This document shows positions 25,136-34,864 of a DNA stretch of 64,000 nucleotides, piece after piece. The notes below the pieces were generated by a model. It was not told the DNA's origin. It searched no databases and was given only the letters and a program-made list of their open reading frames with translations. The stretch is taken from the NCBI RefSeq assembly GCF_009765875.1, contig NZ_LMUP01000001.1, forward strand, positions 186,001 through 250,000. The letters run 5' to 3'. A program made the translations under genes and the position numbers. Source of the stretch: Pedobacter sp. L105. Its GTDB lineage: Bacteria > Bacteroidota > Bacteroidia > Sphingobacteriales > Sphingobacteriaceae. Each line of letters begins with the position of its first letter. The first letter of the stretch is position 1.

Positions 25136-27280
25136 ATGGATTTTAAGGCATTTTTAAAGCATATCGGCCGGTACAAGTGGCTAATTATTATTGTTCCGCT
25201 GGTTACTATGGGCATCACTACTTTTATGGTGAAAAATCTGCCTAAGCAATACAGTTCTGAAGCGCAAATATCTACAGGTTTGGTAGACCAGTCTAAACAG
25301 CTGTCTGCTGCCGAACAAAACATGGATTATTTCAAAACCAGCACACAGTTTGCCAATATCATTGAAAAGATGAAGATGAAAAAGGTGATGAGTATTCTTT
25401 CTTATCATCTTATCCTGCATGACCTTGAAGACCCTAAAAATTCATTTAAAAAATATAGTGAGAAACTTGATTCATTAACCGGCGTAAAAAAGAGTGCTGT
25501 GATCGCTGCATTTAAGGATAAGCTGCTCAAGAAGGAAATTCTTACGTTGTCTGATAAAGGTAATAACGAGTTGTACGACTATGTAGCTTCCATGGGCTAT
25601 GATGAGAAATCGATAAGTAAAAATTTATCGATCAGCCGTTCTGACGGCAGCGATTATGTTACTGTAGCTTATGTCTCAGCAAATCCTGCATTGTCTGCTT
25701 ATTTAGTGAATACACTGACCACCGAATTCATTGAGAATTACACGGAGGACATCAACTTCAATCAGAACAACTCTCTTTCATTACTTGATTCTTTATTGAA
25801 GAAAAAAGAAGCGGTAATGAATGCAAAAAATGCTGCACTTAAAAACTTCAAGCAGGCCAACGGGGTGCTGAATGTAGATAAACAGTCTGAAATTACATCT
25901 GGCCAGATCTCTGCCAATGAAGACCGGAAAGCCCAGGCGTTAAGGGATATTCAGGCCAATCAGGGTGCCATCTCCGCTATTGAATCCAAGTTGCGTGGCA
26001 GGGATGCTTATACGGGTGGAAATACAATCTCAGATAATAGCAATATTATTACTGCTAAAAATCAGCTTAAAGTAGCAAATGACCGTTACATTGATGGTGG
26101 TTTTAAGGCTGCCGACAAGAGGAAAGTAGACTCATTGTCAAACGTAGTGTCAGTGTTATCTTTAAGAAGTTCTGATAACAACATTGTTGATCCTACAGCA
26201 TCAAAGCAAAACCTTATTCAGCAGCGTTCAGCATTGACGATAGCTATGGATCAGGCTAAAAGTAGTATTGCTTCTCTTGATAGGGAGCACGCTCAGCTAA
26301 AATCTAAGTATAATACAATGGTGCCATTTGATGCAGGTATACAAAACTTCGAAAGAGATGCTGATCTGGCCACTAAAGACTATATGGATGCCTTGAACCG
26401 TTATAATCAAACGCGGACAGAACAAAATATAGGGTTGAAACTGAATATAGCACAGGTAGGACTAATTGGTACCCCTGAGCCTTCTAAAAGGGTAATTTAT
26501 ATTGCACTTTCATTCATAGCCAGCTTCTTTATCTGCTTTGTAGCTGTAGTGGTGCTTTTCTTTTTAGACCACACGATCAATAATTCCAAACAGCTGTTTA
26601 ACGCCACAAAATTACCCGTAATTGGTAATTTAAGTTATGTGAATAATTATAACAAATCTATACCTAGTATTTGGAATGATAGTGAAACGCCAAATTACAT
26701 TACGTACAGAAATCTATTGCGATCGCTCCGATTGGAAATTAACAATAAGATGGAAGAAAGCTCAAGTCAGATTTTAGGCATTACCAGTCTTGGAAATGGT
26801 GAAGGAAAATCTTTTGTGGCTTCGAGTCTGGCACATGCTTTTGCCATGACAGGAAAGAAAGTTTTATTGATTGGTGGCGAAACTGCCCGGGTTGAAAGTG
26901 CTACCACCAAAGAATTAGCCGTAGTCAGTAACTTTGAAACCTTTCTGATTAAAAGAGAAATTCATACTGAAGATCTGGTTACGGTGCTGAACAAAAGTAA
27001 TGAGAACTCTTCGCTTCTTGAAATTCAAAGTTCAAGGAATCTTAAAATGGGATTTGAAGTACTTAGAAGGGAGTTCGAGTTAATCATTGTGGATATAAAT
27101 AGTTTACAGGAAATCAATGTTGCCAAGGAATGGTTTTTGTTTACCGAAAAAAACATAGCAGTTTTTGAAGTTGGTAAAGAGCTATCTGAAACTGATAAGG
27201 ACCTGTTGGTTTACCTTAAAGAGCAACCTGGATTTATGGGGTGGGTATTAAACAAAATAAAGGTTACTAAGGGTAAGTAA
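25136..27280 (+). CDS. Wzc-like polysaccharide copolymerase with degenerate tyrosine-kinase domain
   Basis: A 714-residue chain-length/export protein. An N-terminal membrane helix (about 15-33), a Wzz domain, long periplasmic coiled coils (about 190-430) and a second membrane helix (about 450-475) lead to a cytoplasmic BY-kinase-like ATPase. Walker A is kept (GNGEGKS, Lys558) and a Walker B-like FELIIVDI is present. However, the Walker A' segment reads LLIGGETAR where an active BY-kinase has Asp residues (LLIDADLR type), and the C-terminus ends WVLNKIKVTKGK with no tyrosine cluster. Autophosphorylation is therefore unlikely. It probably sets EPS chain length and couples to export without the usual phosphorylation cycle. 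No Wzb phosphatase gene is in the window, in agreement. Confidence 0.87.
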   Translation: MDFKAFLKHIGRYKWLIIIVPLVTMGITTFMVKNLPKQYSSEAQISTGLVDQSKQLSAAEQNMDYFKTSTQFANIIEKMKMKKVMSILSYHLILHDLEDPKNSFKKYSEKLDSLTGVKKSAVIAAFKDKLLKKEILTLSDKGNNELYDYVASMGYDEKSISKNLSISRSDGSDYVTVAYVSANPALSAYLVNTLTTEFIENYTEDINFNQNNSLSLLDSLLKKKEAVMNAKNAALKNFKQANGVLNVDKQSEITSGQISANEDRKAQALRDIQANQGAISAIESKLRGRDAYTGGNTISDNSNIITAKNQLKVANDRYIDGGFKAADKRKVDSLSNVVSVLSLRSSDNNIVDPTASKQNLIQQRSALTIAMDQAKSSIASLDREHAQLKSKYNTMVPFDAGIQNFERDADLATKDYMDALNRYNQTRTEQNIGLKLNIAQVGLIGTPEPSKRVIYIALSFIASFFICFVAVVVLFFLDHTINNSKQLFNATKLPVIGNLSYVNNYNKSIPSIWNDSETPNYITYRNLLRSLRLEINNKMEESSSQILGITSLGNGEGKSFVASSLAHAFAMTGKKVLLIGGETARVESATTKELAVVSNFETFLIKREIHTEDLVTVLNKSNENSSLLEIQSSRNLKMGFEVLRREFELIIVDINSLQEINVAKEWFLFTEKNIAVFEVGKELSETDKDLLVYLKEQPGFMGWVLNKIKVTKGK

Positions 27281-27326
27281 TTTTTATTCTGTTCTCTGCT
27301 ACTAAATTATTTTATATAAACTGCGA

Positions 27327-28784
27327 ATGGATAAAGCGACATCGTTTTATAAAAAAAACAAGCTTAGCATAGTCATATTATCGCTAGTCATATTAATCTG
27401 TTTATGCACAGGTTTGTTTATCGTTAATGTCGGTATTTTAATACCTGTTGCGGTCATTGGCATTTCATGTTTGATTGCTCTTCAGATTTCATATATAGAA
27501 AATCCAAAACTCATTATCTGGACAATGGTATTCTATTGTTTTACTTTTGGGATTCTGGGGAGGGAAATTGGTAATTTTCCATTTGGTATTTTGCAGGAGG
27601 GGATTATGCTGCTTGGCTGGCTAACCCTGATTTTTGCTGCTAACAAATATGATTGGGATTTAATCAATAATGATATCTGTATCCTGATGTTGATTTGGTT
27701 TATCATCAGCATTCTGGAAATTGGAAATCCTGCGGGAGCTAGTATACAAGGGTGGTTACAGGAAATACGTGCCGCAGCGATGTACCCGTGTCTTGTTGTT
27801 CCCATGGCATTCCTGTTAATGAAAAATAGCAAGGATCTGAATACTTTTTTATACCTGATACTCGGATTATCGCTGCTTGCATCCTTAAATGGTTTAAAGC
27901 AGTTGTATATAGGTCCTTCGCCAGGAGAGCAACGTTTTCTGGATGAAGGCGGAGCGATTACCCATATTTTGTGGGGAAGACTAAGGGTATTTTCATTTTA
28001 CAGTGATGCAGGACAGTTTGGTGCTTCACAGGCCCATATTGGTTTAATGGCATTGATACTATGTCTGGGACCATTCAAATTTTGGAAAAAGCTGGTATTG
28101 TTTATCATTTCGATGATAATGATTTATGGAATGCTGATCTCTGGAACAAGGGGCGCATTGTTTGCTCTGGTAGTGGGTGTATTTACAGCTATTTTACTAA
28201 GTAAAAAATTTAAGGTTATTATTATCGGAGGAATTATTGCCCTATCACTTTTATTTGTATTGAAATACACAAATATTGGGAGCGGTAATTATCAGATTCT
28301 TAGACTCCGGTCTGCTTTGGACCCGAAAGAGGCATCTTTCAATGTGAGATTAAATAGTCAGCGGATTTTAAGAGAATATCTGAGCAGTATGCCATTTGGT
28401 GGGGGCTTGGGTGTAATTGGCGTTTGGGGCGAGGCTTACAATAAAGATAAGTTTCTCTCCACGATTCAGCCCGATAGTTATTGGGTAAAGGTTTGGGCCA
28501 TGTATGGAATAGTTGGTTTCACTATTTGGTTCGGAATCATGATGTACATACTCGGGCGATGTTGTGGTATAGTCTGGAATATTAAGGATGACAAACTGAA
28601 AGTAAAAGCAATGGCCTTAACGGCCGGTTATGCGGGGATTTTATTTTGTAGTTATGGAAACGAGGTAATTAATACGGCCCCATCTTCATTTGTTGTTTAT
28701 TTTTCATGGGTTTTTGTATTGATGTGCCCAATGCTGGAAAAACAGCTGGAGGAACAAAAAAATAAAGATTTAAACTTATCTTAA
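27327..28784 (+). CDS. Wzy/O-antigen-ligase-like EPS polymerase
   Basis: A 485-residue integral membrane protein with about 11-12 hydrophobic segments and a Wzy_C-type landmark (SGTRGALFALVVGVFTAILLSKK) preceded by a large loop with DAGQFGASQAH. The conserved Arg-Gly and the loop residues fit O-antigen ligases and polymerases, which join polyprenyl-linked repeat units in the periplasm. Position after the copolymerase and before glycosyltransferases makes it the EPS polymerase. A ligase to another acceptor cannot be ruled out from sequence. The stop is followed within a base or two by a 26-residue microprotein frame. Confidence 0.82.
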   Translation: MDKATSFYKKNKLSIVILSLVILICLCTGLFIVNVGILIPVAVIGISCLIALQISYIENPKLIIWTMVFYCFTFGILGREIGNFPFGILQEGIMLLGWLTLIFAANKYDWDLINNDICILMLIWFIISILEIGNPAGASIQGWLQEIRAAAMYPCLVVPMAFLLMKNSKDLNTFLYLILGLSLLASLNGLKQLYIGPSPGEQRFLDEGGAITHILWGRLRVFSFYSDAGQFGASQAHIGLMALILCLGPFKFWKKLVLFIISMIMIYGMLISGTRGALFALVVGVFTAILLSKKFKVIIIGGIIALSLLFVLKYTNIGSGNYQILRLRSALDPKEASFNVRLNSQRILREYLSSMPFGGGLGVIGVWGEAYNKDKFLSTIQPDSYWVKVWAMYGIVGFTIWFGIMMYILGRCCGIVWNIKDDKLKVKAMALTAGYAGILFCSYGNEVINTAPSSFVVYFSWVFVLMCPMLEKQLEEQKNKDLNLS

Positions 28785-28785
28785 C

Positions 28786-28866
28786 ATGCCATTTGAAATA
28801 TTTGTTCTTCCTGCTCTGATATGTTTTTTAATAGGATTCTTTAAAGGATTTAAAATAAAGAAATAA
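28786..28866 (+). CDS. Hydrophobic microprotein, 26 residues
   Basis: A short frame MPFEIFVLPALICFLIGFFK followed by GFKIKK, starting 1 base after the polymerase stop and ending 15 bases before the acetyltransferase ATG. It is one transmembrane helix with a strongly positive C-terminus (inside). The tight gene-like spacing and the membrane-type composition make it more likely than chance to be translated, but it is too short to be sure. It could associate with the polymerase. Confidence 0.4.
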   Translation: MPFEIFVLPALICFLIGFFKGFKIKK

Positions 28867-28881
28867 CGCTAATTATCTACT

Positions 28882-29496
28882 ATGTCTTTTATTTCTACCA
28901 TCAAATCTAACCCTAAATTAAAGCAACTGGCGCACTGGATGTTAATTCCGACCAATGAACACCGGCCCAGGCTGTGGGTAAGGTGGTTTGTTAACCCTTT
29001 TATTCATCAAAGGGGCAGGCACTCTATTATACGAAGCCGCACCAGAATGGATGTTTTTCCCTATAATAAGTTTAATCTGGGCCTGCGATCTGTTATAGAA
29101 GATTTTGCTACCATTAACAATGGTGTAGGCGATGTATTGATAGGGGATTTAACAATTGTTGGTTTAGGTAACGTGATCATTGGACCAGTGCAGATAGGAA
29201 ACCAGGTTATGCTGGCGCAAAATATTGTTATATCGGGATTAAATCATGGTTATGAAGATGTTACGCTATCTCCGCGTGAACAAAAGGAGGTTTGTAAACA
29301 AATCATTATTGCCGATGATGTATGGATAGGATCAAATTGTGTGATCACAGCAGGAGTGACTTTAGGAAAGCACTGTATTATTGGTGCCGGAAGTGTTGTC
29401 ACTAAGGATATCCCGGAATTTTCAGTAGCTGTAGGGAATCCTGCAAAAGTGATTAAAAAGTATAATTCCTTAACGCTTTCCTGGGAAAGAGTTTAG
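28882..29496 (+). CDS. Hexapeptide-repeat O-acetyltransferase (WcaF/LacA-like)
   Basis: A 204-residue left-handed beta-helix acyltransferase. Hexapeptide turns are seen from [16 protein letters not shown] onward, with the catalytic His in [10 protein letters not shown] and the final coil [47 protein letters not shown] being the family's C-terminal signature (each within the last 70 residues). It transfers acetyl from acetyl-CoA to a sugar hydroxyl, here most likely on an EPS precursor in the cytoplasm. It has an N-terminal extension of about 60 residues rich in Arg and Trp, compared with LacA. Confidence 0.88.
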   Translation: MSFISTIKSNPKLKQLAHWMLIPTNEHRPRLWVRWFVNPFIHQRGRHSIIRSRTRMDVFPYNKFNLGLRSVIEDFATINNGVGDVLIGDLTIVGLGNVIIGPVQIGNQVMLAQNIVISGLNHGYEDVTLSPREQKEVCKQIIIADDVWIGSNCVITAGVTLGKHCIIGAGSVVTKDIPEFSVAVGNPAKVIKKYNSLTLSWERV

Positions 29497-29534
29497 TCAA
29501 TTAATAACTAATATTAAAGATTTAAATAGAATTC

Positions 29535-30311
29535 ATGACAGCTCTTAACGCGCATTTTGAAAAGGTAACGTTATTAATTACCCATTACAACAGAAGTAAG
29601 TCTTTAGAAAGGTTATTGGAAGCCTTCTCCGGATTAGGTTGCTCGTTTGAGGAGATAGTAGTATCTGATGACGGGAGTAAGCCGGAGCATCTGGACTATA
29701 TCAAAGAACTTAAATTAAAATATGATTTTACTTTGGTTACGGTTCCTAAAAACAAAGGATTGGGGAACAATATTAATAAAGGGCAGGATGCGGTAAAAAC
29801 GGAGTACACCTTTTATGTCCAGGAAGATTTTGTTCCTTTAAAAGACTTTTTAGTGAATTTCCAGAATGGGGTAAAAATCATAGAAGAAGACAAAGAAGTT
29901 GATACTATTAGGTATTATTCTTATATTAATTATCCGGATCTGGTACCTTTCAGAGATGGGTTTTCATTGATGGTGTTTGATCCTTGGTCTTTAAACATAG
30001 ATAAAATTACGATGTACAGTGATCATCCACACTTAAGAAGGAGTAATTTCCTGACTAAGTTTGGCCGTTATCCGGAGATGAAAAATCCTGAGAAAACTGA
30101 ATATGATATGATGGTTTCTTTTATTAAACGTAAAGGGAAAGCTTATTTTTTTGATAATTATAAATTATTGATGGAGCCCATCAACTCATCTACTGAGCCA
30201 AGTACAATGGAAAGGAATTTCTGGAGAAACAATGATGGTGTTTTTCTTAAATCAGCAAGGTTTGTTTACAGACAAATGAAATTCCATTATTTTTATTTTT
30301 TTAGATCATAG
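29535..30311 (+). CDS. GT2 family glycosyltransferase
   Basis: A 258-residue GT-A fold transferase without membrane segments. It opens with VTLLITHYNRSKSLERLL, has the metal/nucleotide Asp cluster VVSDDGS and the YFVQEDF-type second Asp motif (FYVQEDFVPL). Transfers a sugar from a nucleotide donor to the lipid-linked EPS intermediate at the inner face of the membrane. The single conserved DxD is replaced by QED here, which occurs in some GT2 members. Donor and linkage cannot be predicted. It lies 38 bases after the acetyltransferase and about 50 bases before the next transferase start. Confidence 0.83.
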   Translation: MTALNAHFEKVTLLITHYNRSKSLERLLEAFSGLGCSFEEIVVSDDGSKPEHLDYIKELKLKYDFTLVTVPKNKGLGNNINKGQDAVKTEYTFYVQEDFVPLKDFLVNFQNGVKIIEEDKEVDTIRYYSYINYPDLVPFRDGFSLMVFDPWSLNIDKITMYSDHPHLRRSNFLTKFGRYPEMKNPEKTEYDMMVSFIKRKGKAYFFDNYKLLMEPINSSTEPSTMERNFWRNNDGVFLKSARFVYRQMKFHYFYFFRS

Positions 30312-30363
30312 TAGTATAAAATTGAATAGTGGGCAATTGAATAATACGCTGGCAAATAAAGAT

Positions 30364-31572
30364 ATGATAAACATGGAGTCCCAAGTAAACAGAGACATTA
30401 TTATCATTGGGCAGCAGCCCTGGGATACGGAAATAGGAAGTAATTGTAAAAATATAGCCCTGGAATTTAGTAAAACCCATCGTGTTATTTATGTTAACTC
30501 ACCTCTTGACAGGATTACCCTTTACCGGAAAAAAAATGATCCGGGAACACAAAAGCGTCTGAATGTAATACAAAAGAAAGAAACGGGATTGGTAAAGATC
30601 CAGGATAACCTCTGGAATTATTATCCTGATTGTATGGTTGAGTCTATCAATTGGATTGGGAATACTTTTCTGTTTGACCTGGCCAATCAATACAATAACG
30701 CCAAATTTGCTAAATCTGTGAAGAAAGCTATTGACATCCTGGGTTTTAGTCAATTTATACTTTTTAACGATAATGAGATGTTTAAGGGATTTTACCTTAA
30801 AAAATATCTTAAACCCAGTTTGAGTATATATTATTCAAGAGACTATATGGTTGCGGTAGATTACTGGAAAAAACATGGTGAAACACTGGAACCTAAACTA
30901 ATTGCAGATAGTGATATCTGTGTAGCCAATTCTAATTTTCTAGCCGCTTACTGCAGGAAGTTTAATCCCAATTCATTTTATGTAGGACAGGGCTGTGACC
31001 TGGATATCTTTGTTGAAGATAAGAGTAAGGCTGTTCCTGCAGACCTGGCTTTGGTAAAAAGACCTCTTATTGGTTATGTTGGCGCATTACAAAGTATCCG
31101 GCTCGATAAAGATATTATTGCGCATATCGCTATTTCCAGACCAGACTGGTCGGTAGTATTGGTTGGGCCTGAAGATGATTTATTTAAGGCCAGTGATCTG
31201 CACCAGTTTAAAAATGTAATATTTACAGGGATTAAGGCCATTAGTGACCTGCCGGATTATATCAATGCTTTTGATGTATGTATTAACCCGCAATTGGTCA
31301 ATGAAGTAACAATAGGAAATTATCCGCGTAAGATTGATGAATATCTGGCTATTGGTAAACCCGTGGTGGCTACTGCAACTACGGCGATGGAAACATTTAG
31401 TGATTTCGTTTATCTCGCCCAGACCAAAGAAGATTACGTATTATTAATTGAAAAGGCCCTGAATGAAAATTCATTAAAGCAGCAGGGGCAGCGCAGGGAG
31501 TTTGCCCTTGAACATACATGGGAAAATAGCGTAGCTGAGATATATAAAGCTATTGAGCTGGTTGAACATTAA
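30364..31572 (+). CDS. GT4-like (GT-B fold) glycosyltransferase
   Basis: A 402-residue glycosyltransferase. The C-terminal half has the donor domain: LIGYVGALQSIRLDKDII, VVLVGPEDD, NVIFTGIKAISDLPDYI, DVCINPQLVNE and the NYPRKIDEYLAIGKPVVATAT block, typical of the GT4/TuaH-like group that often uses GDP- or UDP-sugars. The N-terminal IIIIGQQPWDTEIGSNCKNIA resembles sugar transferases of EPS clusters. The open frame reaches a TTG at 30322, but ATG 30364 (with ATG 30373 just after) gives a start just ahead of the first strand and is preferred. Confidence 0.82.
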   Translation: MINMESQVNRDIIIIGQQPWDTEIGSNCKNIALEFSKTHRVIYVNSPLDRITLYRKKNDPGTQKRLNVIQKKETGLVKIQDNLWNYYPDCMVESINWIGNTFLFDLANQYNNAKFAKSVKKAIDILGFSQFILFNDNEMFKGFYLKKYLKPSLSIYYSRDYMVAVDYWKKHGETLEPKLIADSDICVANSNFLAAYCRKFNPNSFYVGQGCDLDIFVEDKSKAVPADLALVKRPLIGYVGALQSIRLDKDIIAHIAISRPDWSVVLVGPEDDLFKASDLHQFKNVIFTGIKAISDLPDYINAFDVCINPQLVNEVTIGNYPRKIDEYLAIGKPVVATATTAMETFSDFVYLAQTKEDYVLLIEKALNENSLKQQGQRREFALEHTWENSVAEIYKAIELVEH

Positions 31573-31591
31573 TTTTTTTCAGATTTATACT

Positions 31592-32785
31592 ATGGAAGTG
31601 TCGCGTGTGTTATGGATTGTGTTTCAGGTACTGGTAGGGTTTAATCTTGTTCTCCCATTGATACTGTACCTGTTTAAGTTTTTTATCGGTACTAAAATAT
31701 CTGGTGCCTTAGTTACCGCTGATTATGATTATGCGGTGATTGTTACCGCTTATGAACAAACTACATTGCTGCCATCAGTAGTAGATTCAATCCTGAAGTT
31801 AAACTACAGTAATTACATGGTTTATGTGGTAGCTGATAAATGTGATATTTCCTCACTTCATTTTAAGGATGAACGGGTAGTTTTACTAAGACCAGAAGAT
31901 ACTTTGGCCAGCAATACCAAATCCCATTTTTATGCGATCAATCATTTTAAGCGGGCGCATGATTTCCTTACCATTATTGATAGTGATAATTTAGTTGATC
32001 CGGAGTATCTGAATGAATTGAATCAATTTTTTGCCAATCAGTTTATTGCTGTACAGGGTGTAAGAAGTGCTAAGAACTTAAATACGAGTTATGCTTGTCT
32101 GGATGAGGCTGGTGATATGTATTATCGTTTTATAGACAGGAAGTTATTATTTGATGTAGGGTCATCTGCATCACTGGCAGGTTCAGGCATGGCCTTTAGT
32201 ACTGCTTTTTATAAAGAGTGCCTGGAATTTCTTGATATTGAAGGAGCCGGGTTTGATAAGGTACTACAGATGGAAATTCTGAACCGTGGAAAGCGTATTG
32301 CTTTTGCTGAGAAAGCGATTGTATATGACGAAAAGACCTCCAAATCTGATCAATTGGTTAACCAGCGTGCCCGCTGGATCAACACATGGTTTAAATACGC
32401 TGGTAAAGGATTGAAGCTGGTGGGTACAGGACTATTTTCTTTTAACAGAAACCAGTTCTTGTGCGGCCTGGTATTTTCAAGGCCTCCCTTGTTTATTGTT
32501 GTAGGTTTATCAGGTCTATGTATGCTGCTCGACCTGTTTCTTTTTCCACAGCAATTACTGTATTGGTTATTTGCAGTTCTTGCATTTTTCTTTGTGTTTT
32601 TTGCCGCATTAAACTATTTTAAAGCACCAAAAATTATTTACAGTTCATTGGTAAGAACCCCAATGTTTATTTTCTTCCAGATCATCTCTCTGTTTAAAGC
32701 TAAAAAAGCCAATAAGATTTCTACGGCTACACAGCATTATTTCGAGAGCAGTATCGATGATGTAGATCACCAGACCGATAAGTAA
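31592..32785 (+). CDS. Membrane GT2 family glycosyltransferase
   Basis: A 397-residue processive-type GT2. It has an N-terminal membrane helix (LWIVFQVLVGFNLVLPLILYL), the catalytic domain (YAVIVTAYEQTTLLPSVV, TIIDSDNLVDPEYL with the DSDN metal site, AGSGMAFS, and the QRARWINTWF acceptor motif matching QxxRW), and three C-terminal hydrophobic segments. QxxRW is the signature of chitin/cellulose/hyaluronan-type synthases. It may add a beta-linked sugar or elongate a chain. The frame extends to a TTG at 31553 inside the previous gene; ATG 31592, after that gene's stop, is the likelier start. Confidence 0.85.
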   Translation: MEVSRVLWIVFQVLVGFNLVLPLILYLFKFFIGTKISGALVTADYDYAVIVTAYEQTTLLPSVVDSILKLNYSNYMVYVVADKCDISSLHFKDERVVLLRPEDTLASNTKSHFYAINHFKRAHDFLTIIDSDNLVDPEYLNELNQFFANQFIAVQGVRSAKNLNTSYACLDEAGDMYYRFIDRKLLFDVGSSASLAGSGMAFSTAFYKECLEFLDIEGAGFDKVLQMEILNRGKRIAFAEKAIVYDEKTSKSDQLVNQRARWINTWFKYAGKGLKLVGTGLFSFNRNQFLCGLVFSRPPLFIVVGLSGLCMLLDLFLFPQQLLYWLFAVLAFFFVFFAALNYFKAPKIIYSSLVRTPMFIFFQIISLFKAKKANKISTATQHYFESSIDDVDHQTDK

Positions 32786-32820
32786 TTATATTTTGTACCT
32801 TAATACTCAGATTTGTTAGC

Positions 32821-33951
32821 ATGGCCCCGATAAAAAAAATAAAGATTTTACAAACGATCAGACAAGGTAAAGTAGGCGGAGGAGAAACCCATGTGCTGGA
32901 TCTGGTAAAGGAATTGGATAAAGATCAGTTTGAGTCTGTTATTTTATCTTTTACTGAAGGGCCAATGGTAGAGAAATTAAAAGCAGATGGTTTTAAAACT
33001 TATGTTGTTCCAACAGAAAAGCCTTTTAATTATAAAGTTTGGGATGCTGTAAAGCAGATACTGAAAGATGAAAAGATCGATCTGGTACATGCGCATGGTA
33101 CGAGGGCTAATTCAAATACTTATAATCCGGCAAAAAAATTAAATATCCCATCCATCTATACTGTACATGGCTGGTCATTTCATCCTGATCAGCATCCCCT
33201 TGTAAAGCTGGTTCGTACATTGAGCGAAAGGTTTCTGGTAAAAGTTGCCCGTAAAACAATTTGTGTTTCGGAAAGTAACCTGAGAGAAGGGGCAAGTAAA
33301 TTTCCTATGCCCCGTGCAGAGGTAATTGTAAACGGCATTAATCAGGTGAAGTTTAATCCTGACCAGCAGTACAAAGACATTAGAGCAGAGTTTGGGGTAG
33401 CTAAGGATCAAATACTGGTAGGTTATATTGCAAGGATCACTGCACAAAAGGAGCCGCTAACTTATTTGCAGGCTATTGCAAAGATACCTGCAGAGTTAAA
33501 TCTAAAGTTTCTTATTGTAGGAGATGGAGACTTGAAAGCTGAAATGCTGCAGCTGGCAAAAACTTTAAATCTGGAATCCCGGATTATTTTTGAAAATTTT
33601 AGGGACGATATTCCCGCTATACTTCATGGGATAGATATTTTCTGCCTTCCATCATTGTGGGAGGGATTACCTATCGCTTTATTGGAAGCTATGGCTATGC
33701 GTAAAGCAATTATTGCTACTGCAATTGATGGCACCAAAGATTTGGTAACCGATAAGGTAAACGGGCTGCTTATTTCTACATCTAACCCTGATCAGTTGGC
33801 TGAGGCAATTATTTCACTTGCTAAAGATGAAAAACTGCGGGCCGATATGGGGAAAGCAGCGGGGGAATTAATCAAATCAAATTTCAATATTGAAACGATG
33901 ACAAGAAAAGTGGAAGCTGTTTACAGGAATGTATTAGCTTCCAAAGCGTAA
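32821..33951 (+). CDS. GT4 family glycosyltransferase
   Basis: A 376-residue GT-B fold enzyme. GGGETHVLDL near the N-terminus binds the donor phosphate, VHAHGTRANSNTYNPAK is the acceptor-side block, and the C-terminal half has VGYIARITAQKEP, IVGDGDLKAEM and the E-x7-E motif in WEGLPIALLEAMAMRKAIIAT (first and last Glu of the motif conserved). It adds a sugar, retaining the donor anomeric form, to the EPS intermediate. It is the last gene of the plus-strand core operon and ends 8 bases before the converging GT2 gene. No terminator hairpin is visible in that gap. Confidence 0.89.
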   Translation: MAPIKKIKILQTIRQGKVGGGETHVLDLVKELDKDQFESVILSFTEGPMVEKLKADGFKTYVVPTEKPFNYKVWDAVKQILKDEKIDLVHAHGTRANSNTYNPAKKLNIPSIYTVHGWSFHPDQHPLVKLVRTLSERFLVKVARKTICVSESNLREGASKFPMPRAEVIVNGINQVKFNPDQQYKDIRAEFGVAKDQILVGYIARITAQKEPLTYLQAIAKIPAELNLKFLIVGDGDLKAEMLQLAKTLNLESRIIFENFRDDIPAILHGIDIFCLPSLWEGLPIALLEAMAMRKAIIATAIDGTKDLVTDKVNGLLISTSNPDQLAEAIISLAKDEKLRADMGKAAGELIKSNFNIETMTRKVEAVYRNVLASKA

Positions 33952-33959
33952 TCTTTGAC

Positions 33960-34781
33960 TTATTTCTTTAAGTGATCGAAACTGATATTTTTTTTCAGTC
34001 TGTCATAGGTTGCTTTAAAAAGCCCTCCGTCAATCTGAATTCTCCTGTCTGTTGTCCATACAATACTTCTGGTAAGGGTTACCCAATGGAATTTGCCATA
34101 TCCTTTTTCTCTTAATTTAATAGCCAGCCATCCGTCTTCGTTGGTTCCAGGAGGGTGATTAAAGCCATCTACACTTAAACATTGTTCCCTGCGGCATGCG
34201 GAATTGAAACCATATACATTCAACGCTTCTTCTTTATATAATTTGCAGATTGTTCTGTTGACGTCTGAAATATATTCATAAAAAAAATAAACTAACCTTG
34301 GCGTTTTAGCAATAGACACAAAAGAGAATTTACCATAGGTAAGACAGATCGACTGATCTTCAATTAAGGGGGTTACCATGTCGTCTATCCAGCTGGGCGG
34401 ATAAATAGTATCTGCATCTGCATTGATAACGATTTCTCCTTTAGCTATGGCTAATCCTCCATTTCTGGCGTTGGTAATTCCCTGTTTTTTTTCTGTAATA
34501 CAGGTTACACCACAGTCAATAGCCAGTTTTTCGGTATCATCAACAGAATTGTTATTTACTACGATAACCTCCAATGTATGTTTTGTCAGCGTTTGCGAGA
34601 GTGAATATAATGTTTTCAGAATATTTTCCTCTTCATTATAAGCGGGTATAATAATGGATATTAACGGTTTGTTACTCTTCAGTTTTTCGAAACTTTTTGC
34701 AATACCAGGAATTTCTCCAGCCAGAGCTGCTCTTCCTTTGTTATACTTTAATATGTTTTTTGGTATGGCTATTGGTCTCAT
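33960..34781 (-). CDS. GT2 family glycosyltransferase (convergent)
   Basis: A 273-residue GT-A transferase. LISIIIPAYNEEENILKTL opens the nucleotide-binding domain, VVNNNSVDDT and INADADTIYPPSWI carry the metal-binding Asp residues, and EDGWLAIKLREKG is the acceptor/catalytic Glu-Asp block. No membrane helix at the N-terminus, one possible hydrophobic patch. It is the only glycosyltransferase of the core on the minus strand and has its own promoter region. It may add a side-chain sugar. Its direction means separate regulation from the main operon. Confidence 0.85.
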   Translation of the reverse strand: MRPIAIPKNILKYNKGRAALAGEIPGIAKSFEKLKSNKPLISIIIPAYNEEENILKTLYSLSQTLTKHTLEVIVVNNNSVDDTEKLAIDCGVTCITEKKQGITNARNGGLAIAKGEIVINADADTIYPPSWIDDMVTPLIEDQSICLTYGKFSFVSIAKTPRLVYFFYEYISDVNRTICKLYKEEALNVYGFNSACRREQCLSVDGFNHPPGTNEDGWLAIKLREKGYGKFHWVTLTRSIVWTTDRRIQIDGGLFKATYDRLKKNISFDHLKK

Positions 34782-34864
34782 CGCTGTATTCGCTTTTGAA
34801 AATGTTAATATTTCATTAAATATAATAAAAGCTATAAGATTGGCGAATTATTTTGATGAATGAT

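Noticed and set aside
30322-30363. TTG start for the GT4-like protein
   Set aside because: ATG codons at 30364 and 30373 lie just before the first beta strand; the extension is polar and not family-like.
31553-31591. TTG start for the membrane GT2, overlapping the previous gene
   Set aside because: ATG 31592 lies right after the preceding stop and immediately precedes the first membrane helix.
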